Of a stretch of 64,000 nucleotides of DNA, positions 52,548 through 61,766 are shown piece by piece. The notes beneath the pieces were generated by a model that was not told where the DNA came from, did not search any database, and worked only from the letters and a program-made list of their open reading frames with translations. Made by a program: the position numbers and the translations under genes. Source of the DNA: an uncultured Gemmataceae bacterium (GTDB lineage: Bacteria > Planctomycetota > Planctomycetia > Gemmatales > Gemmataceae); the NCBI GenBank assembly GCA_937923405.1, contig CALDUY010000029.1, forward strand, positions 1 to 64,000, read 5' to 3'. The stretch's first letter is position 1. Each line of letters begins with the position of its first letter.

Positions 52548-52555
52548 AACTCCGC

Positions 52556-53251
52556 TCAGGTTCGCGGTCGTCGGGTCATCTTTTCGAGGATGCGAGCTGC
52601 CGCGCTACGGGTGTCACCAAGCGTCGGAGGAGCCTTAGCCGCATCCTTCTTTTCTTCCTTGGTCCCACCAGCAGCCAAGCTAGGGGGAACCTGCATGTCG
52701 AAGACGGTGCTACCATCCGGCACGCCATCGCTACTGCCGCTAGACGACGTTTCGCCATCATCCAACGATAACAACATAGCCGCAATGTCTTCGTCGTCGC
52801 CCTGAGAGTTACTGCCAGTCGCCGCCGGAGCAGTGGCCGGCAACGGGGTCGAAGTGGTTTTCGCGGTCGTAGCTGGTTTGGCAGGCATGCCCTTGGTTGG
52901 TGGAATAGGTGTATTGCTGGACGGCTTGGTCGGTGGGGCAGGAGTCTTAGCCGTCTGTTCAAGGACGATCGCGAAGATAATCGGTCCAATCTTCAACTCG
53001 TCGTTGTGTTTCAGTTCGCGTTCCCCTTTGACCGGCTCCTCATTGACAAAGGTGCCGTTCGTGCTGTCAAAGTCACGGATGAACGCTTTGCCGTCGCGTT
53101 GGATGATGGCACAGTGTCGTTTGCTGATCAGGGGGCTAGCCGGGCGCAGCTGACATTGAGGGTCGCGCCCGATCAGAAACTGAGGGAGTTTGATCTCCAG
53201 CAGCTTCCCTTCCTGCTTGCCCGCCGTTTTCACCAGCAGACCGAGTTTCAT
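52556..53251 (-). CDS. FHA domain protein
   Basis: A 231-residue protein. The forkhead-associated domain at about 1-95 has the phosphothreonine-binding residues G28-R29 (LIGRDPQC), S43 and H46 (LISKRHCAI), and N65-G66 (DSTNGTF). A long Pro/Ala/Thr-rich linker follows, then an acidic stretch and a basic C-terminal helix (SAAARILEKMTRRPRT). It should bind proteins phosphorylated by Ser/Thr kinases such as the three in this window, though no partner is known. It is the first gene of the operon with mutY. GAGG is about seven bases before the ATG. Confidence 0.88.
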   Translation of the reverse strand: MKLGLLVKTAGKQEGKLLEIKLPQFLIGRDPQCQLRPASPLISKRHCAIIQRDGKAFIRDFDSTNGTFVNEEPVKGERELKHNDELKIGPIIFAIVLEQTAKTPAPPTKPSSNTPIPPTKGMPAKPATTAKTTSTPLPATAPAATGSNSQGDDEDIAAMLLSLDDGETSSSGSSDGVPDGSTVFDMQVPPSLAAGGTKEEKKDAAKAPPTLGDTRSAAARILEKMTRRPRT

Positions 53252-53533
53252 ATGACGACCTCGTTTCTCGTTTCGGATCCAGAATGGTTCCGAGAGTTGC
53301 CCGTTGGGATAACAACCATGTTACCACTTCCGGGTCGACATAGCCACTGGCTGTCCTATGGCCCTGGCAATCGCCGACCTCATTCATAGCTTGTCCGTTC
53401 TCGCTTGATGCGCCTCACGACATCTCGGCGATTTGCCTAGTCTCGGAGGTTCGCCTGCTTGCGAGCAGCGCGCCTCTCCGATACCCTGACAATAATAGAT
53501 GACGAGCTACGAACTAATGAGATTTTTTATTCT

Positions 53534-55042
53534 ATGAGCCTTCTCAATCAGGTGCAATGGAAAAGCGGAACGATCTTGACATTGCTAACGCTGTTGGCGC
53601 TAGGCTGTCAACAGACTCTGCCGCCCATCGAACCCTCGCCATTTCAGGGAGTCACTCTTCAAATTAGCTCACCGCCTGCGCTTGTCCAGTTGGTCCGCGA
53701 GCAATCTCGCGCCTGGGCCAGTCGTCACCAAGCCACGGTCGAAGTGAGGCCCTCGCCTCACGCTGAACAACCCAACGCCACTGCCGATGTCTGGATCGTG
53801 CCGCCCGCCAGTGTCCCACAATGGGCGGCCGCGGGCCAACTCGTCTCGGTGCCCGAGCCGTTGCGCGAACGTGGATCCAGTTACAATTGGCCTGGCTTAC
53901 TCCCTCTTTATCGCGAACAACTGCTCATTTGGGACAAACAACCCGTGGCTTTGCCGTTGGTCGGCGAATCTCCGGTCTGCGTCTATCGCAGTGACTGGTT
54001 CGAGGATGCCAAGCTCCGCAAAAAATTTCGCGATTGGAGCAGTCAGCGCAACCAGGGAGGGGAATTGCGTCCGCCGACCAGCTGGGAGGAGTTCGCCTCT
54101 CTAGCCGAGTTTTTCCGCGATCAGCATCCCTCGGGACAGCCGCGCCCCAGCCTGCCGCCCTTGCCGGCAGATGAAGCCGCTTTGGATCGCCTGTTTTATC
54201 AAGTCGCTGCTCCCTATGCTCGTCGCGGCATCCGGCTGGACGAGGAGCGCGGTGTTAATCCGTTGGCCGATATTTTCGCTTTCTACTACGACCTGAAGAC
54301 TGGTGCGCCGCGGCTGGCCACGCCTGGGTTCGTCGCCGCGCTCCATTTGCTCGTTCGCTTACAAGCCTGTCGTCCTCAGGGAAGCAGTTCCCAGCCGGAG
54401 AAGCACTTTCTCGATGGTGAGTCGGCTCTGACGATCGCCGATGCCTCCATCTTGATGGAAGCCCAAAAGCGGCCGCAGTTACGCGATCGAGTCGGCGTGA
54501 CGACAGTGCCCGGCTCGACGACCTATTTCACCTTTAATGGGGAGGAAAAATCTCTAATTGAGGGCATCAATCGAGTGCCATACCTCGGCGGAGCCGGCTG
54601 GCTGGCCGTAGTCCCGACGTCGAGCCGGGCGCAAGCCGCCGCCTGGGATCTGCTCGCCGATTTGACCGGACCGACCCGATCACTGCTGATTGCCCAGGAG
54701 CCACGCTACGGCGGCGGTCCGACTCGTGAGGAACAACTCCGCCGCGACCGCTGGGATTCGTTCGATCTCGACTTCCGCCGTGCCTCCGCCTTGAAAGAGG
54801 CGATCAACCGGGCTGTGCTACAACACGGTATCCGTAATCCCGTCATCTGTCTGCGCATTCCGGATCAGGCGAGGCATCGCACCATACTGGATGCAGGGCT
54901 ACGTCGGGTGCTGCTGGACAAGGCCGATCCACGGACGACCCTGGAGGAGGTTACTCGGGCCTGGGCCGACCTGGACCTGAAGCGCAGCTCGGGAACACTA
55001 CTAACCGACTACCGCATCAGTCTCGGTTTGAGCCGCGAGTGA
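53534..55042 (+). CDS. Extracellular solute-binding lipoprotein (orphan)
   Basis: A 502-residue protein. The N-terminus is a lipoprotein-type signal with the lipobox LALGC (Cys about 25). The rest resembles a family 1-type solute-binding protein: WIVPPASVPQWAAAGQLVSV, YREQLLIWDKQPVALPLVGE, DWFEDAKLRKKF and PTSWEEFASLAEFFRD. It would bind a sugar or oligosaccharide at the cell surface. No permease or ATPase genes are adjacent. The frame is open from 53459; the ATG at 53534 gives the signal peptide but no clear ribosome site. It is divergent from the FHA gene. Confidence 0.75.
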   Translation: MSLLNQVQWKSGTILTLLTLLALGCQQTLPPIEPSPFQGVTLQISSPPALVQLVREQSRAWASRHQATVEVRPSPHAEQPNATADVWIVPPASVPQWAAAGQLVSVPEPLRERGSSYNWPGLLPLYREQLLIWDKQPVALPLVGESPVCVYRSDWFEDAKLRKKFRDWSSQRNQGGELRPPTSWEEFASLAEFFRDQHPSGQPRPSLPPLPADEAALDRLFYQVAAPYARRGIRLDEERGVNPLADIFAFYYDLKTGAPRLATPGFVAALHLLVRLQACRPQGSSSQPEKHFLDGESALTIADASILMEAQKRPQLRDRVGVTTVPGSTTYFTFNGEEKSLIEGINRVPYLGGAGWLAVVPTSSRAQAAAWDLLADLTGPTRSLLIAQEPRYGGGPTREEQLRRDRWDSFDLDFRRASALKEAINRAVLQHGIRNPVICLRIPDQARHRTILDAGLRRVLLDKADPRTTLEEVTRAWADLDLKRSSGTLLTDYRISLGLSRE

Positions 55043-55350
55043 GTCGCCTTCAGTGCTGGGCCGAGGACGTGGCAGATGTTCTATTGCTTGCGTGACACCG
55101 CCGCCAATGCTGGAAAAAGAGTTACAAATTCTCCAAGCAAGCTGGTCCAAGTTGTGAAGCTGTCTTGGTTTAGTGGAACTATCTCTGGCAGGTCGCCCGC
55201 ACTCGGTTTACAATCTCGGTATGACGTCTTCTCGTGGTTCTCAGTTCAGAGTTAATCGGCCTGTGCCCAGCAAAGTCGATACGCACTACACAAGGAATCG
55301 CTCATACTCCAAGCGATCGAGATCCGACCAATCCTACGGCTGATTGAGCA
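55043..55350. other. Gene-free stretch
   Basis: I find no convincing gene or structured RNA here. A TTTACAAT near 55205-55212 could be a -10 element but is not convincing. It precedes the receiver remnant at 55351-55482. Confidence 0.5.
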
Positions 55351-55482
55351 GTGTCTTGCCGAAGCGGCTATACGGATGACGCCGTACTCCATCACGGAGT
55401 GATGGAACAAACCGACGCCTTTGTTCAAAAGCCGTTTTCTCCTCACAGTCTGTTACGCAAAATCCGTGAAGTGCTGGGCTAA
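55351..55482 (+). pseudogene. Remnant of a hybrid histidine kinase receiver domain
   Basis: The frame 55366-55482 reads GYTDDAVLHHGVMEQTDAFV followed by QKPFSPHSLLRKIREVLG and a TAA. This is the conserved C-terminus of receiver domains in PAS/hybrid sensor kinases, including the KPF lysine motif. The phospho-acceptor half and the rest of the kinase are missing: an in-frame stop lies at 55345-55347 and nothing receiver-like precedes it. It is therefore a decayed fragment of a larger gene. Confidence 0.7.
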
Positions 55483-55541
55483 CCGGCGAAACCTTCTTTC
55501 CCGTTGGTAGGTGACGGTCACGTCGAGTTTATGTATCCCAA

Positions 55542-56756
55542 ATGCTGAAGTCCTCTTCAACGGCCCAAGGAGTTTCGCGCGTGGCCTCACCAGAGTATCT
55601 GTTCGGCGCGGTGGTCGGTACCGGCTTTATTGGTCCAGTTCACATCGAGGCGCTTCGTCGGCTGGGTCGACCCATGCTGGGGCTGGTCGGCTCGTCTCCG
55701 CAACGTGCCCGGGAAGCCGCCGCCTGGCTCAACCTGACGCGAACCTACGACACCTACGAAGAGTTGCTCGACGATCCGCTGGTTGGAGTCGTGCATCTGA
55801 CCACGCCGAACCGCTTCCATTTCCAGCAATGTCGCCAAGCGCTGTTGGCCGGCAAGCACGTCTTGTGCGAAAAACCACTGGCGATGAACAGTACCGAGTC
55901 TAGCCAGTTGGTAGCCCTGGCCAAGCAGTGCGGTCGTGCCGCTGGCGTTTGCTACAACGTCCGCTACTATCCGCTCAATCTCGAAACCCAGCAGCGCTTC
56001 CGCGAAGGCCAACTCGGTTCGATCTATCACGTCACCGGGTGCTATCATCAAGACTGGCTGCTGTACGACACCGACTTCAACTGGCGCGTCCTGGCCGACG
56101 AGGGCGGCGCGCTCCGCGCCATCGCCGACATTGGCACTCACTGGCTGGATCTGGTGCAGTTTGTCACGGGGTTGGAGGTCGAGAGTGTCTGCGCTGACTT
56201 GCAAACCTTTCTGCCAACCCGTCGGCGTCCACTTGGCTCCGTCGAAACATTCAGCGGCAAACTCGGCGAGACCCGACCTACGGAGCCAGTGGCCATCGAC
56301 ACCGAGGATCACGGCTCGGTCCTGCTGCGTTTCCGCGGCGGAGCTACGGGCAGCTTCAGCGTGTCGCAAGTGACGGCAGGTCGAAAGAATCGCTTGACCT
56401 ATGAGATCGCCGCCTCTCGCGCCGCCGTCGCCTGGGACAGTGAACGACCGAACGAACTCTGGCTGGGCCATCGCGATCAACCTAACCAGGTGGTGACGCG
56501 CGATCCGGCGTTGCTCCATCCCCAGGTGCGACGCTTCGCCAACTATCCCGGCGGGCACAACGAAGGGTTCCCCGACACGTTCAAGCAACTATTTCGAGCC
56601 TTTTACGAGTACATCGAGGTAGGCGACCTGACCGCGCCGTGTCCGTTTCCCACCTTCGCCGACGGCCACCGCGAGATCCTCCTTTGCGAGGCGATTCTGC
56701 GCAGCCACCGCGAGCGGCGCTGGGTCCAGGTCAGCGAAATCGACTCGGCGAAGTAG
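55542..56756 (+). CDS. Gfo/Idh/MocA family oxidoreductase
   Basis: A 404-residue NAD(P)-dependent oxidoreductase. The Rossmann motif is AVVGTGFIGPVHIEAL, the catalytic lysine segment HVLCEKPLAMNS, and the active-site block ALRAIADIGTHWLDLVQFV in the C-terminal alpha/beta domain. It probably acts on a sugar or inositol-like polyol; the substrate is unknown. Planctomycetes carry many paralogues. The first 15-20 residues before the Rossmann fold are not conserved, so a later GTG at 55581 is a possible start. It converges on hemH over a palindromic repeat. Confidence 0.9.
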   Translation: MLKSSSTAQGVSRVASPEYLFGAVVGTGFIGPVHIEALRRLGRPMLGLVGSSPQRAREAAAWLNLTRTYDTYEELLDDPLVGVVHLTTPNRFHFQQCRQALLAGKHVLCEKPLAMNSTESSQLVALAKQCGRAAGVCYNVRYYPLNLETQQRFREGQLGSIYHVTGCYHQDWLLYDTDFNWRVLADEGGALRAIADIGTHWLDLVQFVTGLEVESVCADLQTFLPTRRRPLGSVETFSGKLGETRPTEPVAIDTEDHGSVLLRFRGGATGSFSVSQVTAGRKNRLTYEIAASRAAVAWDSERPNELWLGHRDQPNQVVTRDPALLHPQVRRFANYPGGHNEGFPDTFKQLFRAFYEYIEVGDLTAPCPFPTFADGHREILLCEAILRSHRERRWVQVSEIDSAK

Positions 56757-56845
56757 CAGAGCGCAGGCTGAAGCCTGCGACTACCGGTTCGGAGTGGTAG
56801 CCGGGGTCGGATGAGGTAGGCGCAGGCTAAATCCTGCGAATGAAC
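56757..56845. repeat. Palindromic element (GCAGGCTAAAGCCTGC family) at convergent ends
   Basis: 56760-56785 reads CGCAGGCTGAAGCCTGCG followed by ACTACCGG and is nearly identical to the inverted copy at 47880-47906. A second, decayed copy (CGCAGGCTAAATCCTGCG) lies at 56821-56838, with a GGTAGCC fragment between them. The Gfo/Idh stop lies just before it. Confidence 0.9.
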
Positions 56846-56877
56846 TTCCCCCCCTGCCGGTACACCTAAGAAGCGCT

Positions 56878-57852
56878 CTACAGCCAGCCCTGGCCCTCGG
56901 TGCTGAGCATCGTATGCATCGCCTCGATCCAGGTGGGATGGTCGTTTAGGCAGGGACACTGAAACAGCGCTTCGCCGCCTGCGTGGAGGAACACCTCGTT
57001 GGACTCATGGCCGATTTCGTCGATGGTCTCCAGACAGTCGGCGGTGAAGCCCGGCGTGACGACGAAGACGCGCTTGATGCCTTTCTTGGCCAGGTCGGTC
57101 AGCACGTCGTCGGTGTAGGGTTTCAGCCACACTTCACGACCGAAGCGCGACTGAAACGTTTGCGTCCATTGGGAACGTGGCCAGCCCAGCCGTTCGACCA
57201 GTAGTCGCGTGGTCCGCTTGACGTGAGTGGCATACGGATCACCGCGTTTGCAGTAACTGACCGGGATGCCGTGAAAGCTGATGACAAAGTGTTCTGGCTG
57301 CCAGCTCAGACCGGCGAGTTGCTCGCGAACAATGGCGACCACAGCGTCGAGGTAGCTGGGATGATCGTAGTAAGGCGGCACGATGCGGAGGGCGGGCACT
57401 CGTCGCACCTTCATGAGAGCTTGAAACAGCGCGTCGGTGGCCGAGGCCGTGGTCGTCGCCGAATACTGCGGATACATGGGTAGCACGATGAGCCGCTCTA
57501 CCCCTTGATCGATGAGGCGATGGACAACCGCTTCCAGCGAGGGATTGCCGATCTGCATGCCAAAGGCGACGGGCACGTTGCCCAAGCGTTTCTGTAGCTC
57601 TTCCACCTGACGTTGGGTGTAATGCAGCAGGGGCGAGCCGGTCTGGGGATTCCAGATGCGAGCGTACTTCTCGGCGGACTGTTTGGGGCGGAATGGCAAG
57701 ATGAACAGATTGAGGATGAACCACCAGGGAAGACGGGGGAACTCAATGACGCGAGGGTCACTGAGAAACTGGCGAAGGTAGGGACGCAGCGCGCGAGAAG
57801 TCGGAGCGTCCGGCGTGCCAAGTTGAATGAGCAAGACGGCCGTGGGGTGCAT
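56878..57852 (-). CDS. hemH: Ferrochelatase
   Basis: A 324-residue ferrochelatase, which inserts Fe2+ into protoporphyrin IX (or coproporphyrin III) as a late heme step. The family motifs are seen: LIQLGTPDAPT at the N-terminus, the active-site histidine in FVISFHGIPVSYCKRGDPY, QSRFGREVWLKPYTDDVL, and the C-terminal VTPGFTADCLETIDEIG with the conserved Glu. Length is normal. A CPCLNDHPTW segment near the end adds cysteines, but I cannot claim a cluster. A ferredoxin gene lies 102 bases upstream on the same strand. Confidence 0.95.
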   Translation of the reverse strand: MHPTAVLLIQLGTPDAPTSRALRPYLRQFLSDPRVIEFPRLPWWFILNLFILPFRPKQSAEKYARIWNPQTGSPLLHYTQRQVEELQKRLGNVPVAFGMQIGNPSLEAVVHRLIDQGVERLIVLPMYPQYSATTTASATDALFQALMKVRRVPALRIVPPYYDHPSYLDAVVAIVREQLAGLSWQPEHFVISFHGIPVSYCKRGDPYATHVKRTTRLLVERLGWPRSQWTQTFQSRFGREVWLKPYTDDVLTDLAKKGIKRVFVVTPGFTADCLETIDEIGHESNEVFLHAGGEALFQCPCLNDHPTWIEAMHTMLSTEGQGWL

Positions 57853-57954
57853 GAAGGATCAGCCTGATAAGTGAGCGAGTAGGTGCCAACGACGCTTCGT
57901 CCCTGCGTCAGGTTATTCATAGAGCAGGTACGAAGCGTCGCTAGCCGAAAGCAC

Positions 57955-58263
57955 TCACTTTTTCTTGCATTCGGGGCCTTCTTGCGGATCGGTCTTTTCA
58001 GTGATGTGGCCTTCTCCAGCGGCCTTCAGAGCAGCGGAGCGTTCCGCGTTTAGCTGAGTGAAGCTGGCCCACTGACCAGGGACATTGGCTTCAGCGAAGA
58101 TGGCTTCGACGGGACACTCCGGCACGCAGGCTTCGCAGTCGATGCAATCCTGCGGATCAATGTAGAGCATCTTCTCGTCTTGCCAGAAGCACTCCACCGG
58201 GCAGACCGCCACACAATCAGTGTACTTGCAATCGTAGCACGGCTGGCATACGGTATGCGTCAT
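57955..58263 (-). CDS. 7Fe ferredoxin (FdxA type)
   Basis: A 102-residue ferredoxin of the 3Fe-4S/4Fe-4S type. C9, C17 and C50 should hold the 3Fe-4S cluster, and C21, C40, C43 and C46 the 4Fe-4S cluster (PCYDCKYTDCVAVCPVECF, then DCIDCEACVPECPVEAIF). C6, C12 and C25 are extra. The C-terminal tail is Lys/Glu-rich. It is an electron carrier with no specific partner evident; hemH downstream on the same strand is a possible but weak link. AAAGGA lies about ten bases before the ATG. It is divergent from the kinase-WD40 gene. Confidence 0.92.
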   Translation of the reverse strand: MTHTVCQPCYDCKYTDCVAVCPVECFWQDEKMLYIDPQDCIDCEACVPECPVEAIFAEANVPGQWASFTQLNAERSAALKAAGEGHITEKTDPQEGPECKKK

Positions 58264-58429
58264 CGCAACCAGATCCTTTCATACAGTGACAGGAGTTCCG
58301 GCGAGAGTAATCCGGAATCTTACCTATGTCTAGCAACCCGTAGTGCTTCTGTCCAGAACATTCTTTGTGGATCGCGGTCGGATCTGGGCGAAAAATGAGG
58401 AGACTCTAGGATTCGCTTTCGTGCTAGGG

Positions 58430-58435
58430 TAAAAT
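58430..58435 (+). promoter_or_regulatory. Possible -10 element of the kinase-WD40 gene
   Basis: TAAAAT lies 62 bases before the ATG at 58497 in the divergent spacer. No -35 hexamer is convincing. Confidence 0.3.
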
Positions 58436-58496
58436 ACACTCCTCAAGGGCGTTGTCCCGCCTTCGCGGTTTGGTTTCCTCTCCCGGGATCGCAGGC

Positions 58497-61400
58497 ATGA
58501 GCGAGCGGCCCGCTCTGGTTGAACTCCTCTTGCTCCAGCGCGAGGCCTGGGAACGTGGTGACCGTCCCAGCCTGGAAGCCTTCCTAGACCAACATCCCTT
58601 TTTACTAGATGACTCTGACGCTATTCTCGATCTGATTTATCAGGAAATCGTCCTGCGCGAAGCGCGTGGTGAGGTAGTTTCGGTCCAAGAGTACATCCAG
58701 CGTTTTCCCCGGCTAGAAGGACCACTGCGGATTCAGTTCGAGGTCGAGCAGGCCTTGATGTTCGAAGCGGAGAGTCAGCGAGCGTCTTCGACCGGGCTGC
58801 CACGCTTGGAGGACTGTGAGCTGCTGGGCGAACTTGGTCGCGGCGCGATGGGAACAGTCTATCGCGGCTGGCAGGCAACGGCACGGCGACCGGTGGCGGT
58901 AAAAGTGCTGGCGGCCAACGTTCCCGCTGGGCGAGTTCGAGTTGAGGCGGTGGCCGCTTCACGCTTGCTACATCCCAACATCGTGCAACTGTTCGAGGTC
59001 AAAGAACACCAAGGTCGGCCCGCGTTGGTGCTAGAGTTCGTCGAGGGCGGCAGCCTGGCCCAGAAGCTGAACGGCAAGCCGCAACCCCCTCGCGACGCCG
59101 CACGCTTTATCGAGACACTGGCCTGGGCGATGGCTTATGCTCACGGCCGTGGGGTGATCCATCGGGACCTGAAGCCGGCCAACATCTTATTGTCCGCCGG
59201 TCCCGACGAGCCGCTCCGCCGCTGCGTGCCCAAGATCAGCGACTTCGGTCTGGCCAAGTTCATCGAGGAGAGGGAACGGCTCACCGCGACCAACGAACTG
59301 CTCGGCACGCCGTCGTATATGGCCCCGGAGCAGCTCGGCGGCTCCGCCACCATCGATGCCCGCGTCGATGTGTATGCGTTGGGGGCAGTCTTGTACGAAT
59401 GCCTGACGGGACGCCCACCGTTTCTCGGCGAGACAGTGCTAGATACCCTCGATCAAGTTCGCTCGCAGGATCCGCTGCCGCCCTCGGAGTTGCAGCCGCG
59501 CTTGCCTCGAGATTTAGAAATTATTTGTCTGAAATGTCTGCAAAAGCAGCCAGCGCGGCGCTACTCCTCGGCGCGGGAGTTGGCCGAGGATCTGGCTCGG
59601 TTTCAAGCCGGTGAACCAATCTTAGCTCGTGCCGTTGGCCCAGTGGAACGTCTGTGGAAGTGGAGCCGACGTCGTCCGACGACAGCGGCGTTGTGGCTGA
59701 TTTGTTTGCTGGCGCTATCGGTATTGCTAGTCGGCGGAACGCTGCTGAACCAAGCTCTGCGGCAACAGCGCGATCTGGCCCGTGAGCAAGCCGCCGAGTT
59801 GGAGATGCAGCTAGAACGCACGCGCCGCCTGCTCTACACGGCGCAGCTGTTGCGGATCGGCACCGTTTGGGAGAGCGACCCCGCCCAGGCGCTGGGCATG
59901 CTCGAGGATCCGCTCGTCTGTCCGCCGGACCTGCGTTGTCTCAGCTGGTCGCTGTTGCACGGACAATGCAAGCGCTATCGCGAGATGATCGCCAGCCTCG
60001 ACGCTGCTGTGACGGCGATGACCCACTATCCACGTGGCGGGCTGCTGCTGACCGGCGACAGCGCGGGGCAGCTGTGCTTCTGGGACACGGTAACGCGCGA
60101 GGTCGCGTCGCGGCGTCAAGCTCACTCGGACAAAATAATCACGCTGGCCCTCAGCGGAGACGGGCTGCTGTTGGCCAGCGGGGGCACGGATGGGCTGGTT
60201 CGCCTATGGGAGATGCCCAACGGCACACCGCGCGGACAACTGACGTTCAAACAGCCGCCCCTCGGGGTAGCCTGGCATCCTGATGGCAAGACCTTGCTCG
60301 TCGCCGCCGATCAGCTCACGCTGTGGGATGCGCGAACCCTGCGGCAACGTCGAGCCATTCGTCCCGAGTCGGGGTGTGCCTCATCAGTGGCCATCAGTCC
60401 CGATGGTGCGCTTCTGGCCTGCGGCGATCAGGAGGACGCCATCCGCCTGTGGGATGCGCGAACCGGCAAGCCGCGCGGTGTGATGCGCGGCCACACCGCC
60501 CCGGTGACTCGACTAGTATTCACGCGCCAGGCTAACCGACTGGTCTCAGCAGGACTGGACGGAGTTGTGCGACTCTGGGACGTGGATCGATTGGCCCAGC
60601 TTGACTACTTCGAAGCTGCCGTCGGACCGATCACCGATCTGGCCTTGCATCCTGTCGATCCTGTCGTCTGTCTGGTCGGTCTGGGGCGCGGCGAGGAGCA
60701 GGTCCACGACGTGCAATTGTGGTCGTTGTCCACACGAAGCGGCAGCGATCCGCAGCGAGGCCACGGTGGAGCAGCGGTAGCGAGTTTCGCACCGGAAGGC
60801 AAGACGCTGTTCACCAGCGGGGCCGATCGGACGATCAAGTTCTGGAACTATCCCGCGCCGCGGGAGCAGTTCAGTCTGCGTGGTCATCGCGGCGTGCCAG
60901 GATCCGTGTGTCTATCGAAATCGGGCCGTTTGCTGGCTTGGGTGGCCAACGAGGTTGAGGTCGTGGTCGCTGAGCTAGAGTCGGGCCAAGAACGGCTCAG
61001 CCTTCGCGCTCAGGGACGGCGTGTGCAGGCCGTCGCTTTGACCAGTGAGGGCGAGCAACTCGCCGCCGCGGTTGGGCACCCTGGCGAACCGAGTGAACTG
61101 TTACTCTGGGACACGCGACGAGGCCGACTTATCCAGGCGATGAGCGGCCATGCCGGCCCGGTTGTGGCCTTGGCTTTCACCGCCGACAGTCAACGGCTGG
61201 CCTCGTTGGGCAGCAACGGCCGCCTCCGAGTGTGGGAAAGCAGCAGCGGCAAACTGTTGAACTCTTTAGAGATCCCTTTTAGCTCCTTTTGCGATCTGGG
61301 TTGGCAGGGAAACCAGCTCGTCGTGGTCGGCAGCGACTTGCTCGTTTGGGACCCCCAAATCGGCGAGGTGGTGACACGGCGGACGCTGACACAACCGGCC

Positions 61401-61736
61401 ACATGCCTGGCGAGGCATCCCGTTGAACCGCTCATCGCGATCGGCGTAGGCAGTGAGGTTCAGCTGCATGACCTGACCAGCAACGAACGGCATCAGACAT
61501 TCGTAACAGGCATGAAAGAGGTACGAAATATCGCTTTTAGTGAGGATGGTTCGACATTGGCCATTGCGGGATCAGCCAGCGGCGTTAAGCTCTGGGACGT
61601 GGCAACGGGACAGGAGCGAGCGTCGCTGCCGGGCCATCGTGGCGGCGCGGTCTTCGTATCCTTCGCAGGACAGCGACCGTGGCTGCTCAGCATCAGTCAG
61701 GTTCATCAGGCACGCATCTGGACTGGGGCACCATAA
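58497..61736 (+). CDS. Ser/Thr protein kinase with WD40 repeat region
   Basis: A 1079-residue membrane kinase. A helical N-terminal region (1-100) is followed by the kinase domain at about 107-375 (LGRGAMGTVYRG, VAVKVLA, HRDLKPANILL, DFGLAKF, GTPSYMAPEQ). One TM segment lies at about 396-418 (LWLICLLALSVLLVGGTLL). From about 500 to the end are some ten WD40 repeats (GLVRLWEM, AIRLWDARTGKPRG, GVVRLWDVDR, RTIKFWNYP, GRLRVWESSSGK, GVKLWDVATGQER), forming one or two propellers that probably lie on the far side of the membrane. A TTG at 58452 is in frame; I prefer the ATG at 58497. Confidence 0.9.
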   Translation: MSERPALVELLLLQREAWERGDRPSLEAFLDQHPFLLDDSDAILDLIYQEIVLREARGEVVSVQEYIQRFPRLEGPLRIQFEVEQALMFEAESQRASSTGLPRLEDCELLGELGRGAMGTVYRGWQATARRPVAVKVLAANVPAGRVRVEAVAASRLLHPNIVQLFEVKEHQGRPALVLEFVEGGSLAQKLNGKPQPPRDAARFIETLAWAMAYAHGRGVIHRDLKPANILLSAGPDEPLRRCVPKISDFGLAKFIEERERLTATNELLGTPSYMAPEQLGGSATIDARVDVYALGAVLYECLTGRPPFLGETVLDTLDQVRSQDPLPPSELQPRLPRDLEIICLKCLQKQPARRYSSARELAEDLARFQAGEPILARAVGPVERLWKWSRRRPTTAALWLICLLALSVLLVGGTLLNQALRQQRDLAREQAAELEMQLERTRRLLYTAQLLRIGTVWESDPAQALGMLEDPLVCPPDLRCLSWSLLHGQCKRYREMIASLDAAVTAMTHYPRGGLLLTGDSAGQLCFWDTVTREVASRRQAHSDKIITLALSGDGLLLASGGTDGLVRLWEMPNGTPRGQLTFKQPPLGVAWHPDGKTLLVAADQLTLWDARTLRQRRAIRPESGCASSVAISPDGALLACGDQEDAIRLWDARTGKPRGVMRGHTAPVTRLVFTRQANRLVSAGLDGVVRLWDVDRLAQLDYFEAAVGPITDLALHPVDPVVCLVGLGRGEEQVHDVQLWSLSTRSGSDPQRGHGGAAVASFAPEGKTLFTSGADRTIKFWNYPAPREQFSLRGHRGVPGSVCLSKSGRLLAWVANEVEVVVAELESGQERLSLRAQGRRVQAVALTSEGEQLAAAVGHPGEPSELLLWDTRRGRLIQAMSGHAGPVVALAFTADSQRLASLGSNGRLRVWESSSGKLLNSLEIPFSSFCDLGWQGNQLVVVGSDLLVWDPQIGEVVTRRTLTQPATCLARHPVEPLIAIGVGSEVQLHDLTSNERHQTFVTGMKEVRNIAFSEDGSTLAIAGSASGVKLWDVATGQERASLPGHRGGAVFVSFAGQRPWLLSISQVHQARIWTGAP

Positions 61737-61766
61737 AATCTCTAAATCCCTCTTTATTCTCGCTCT

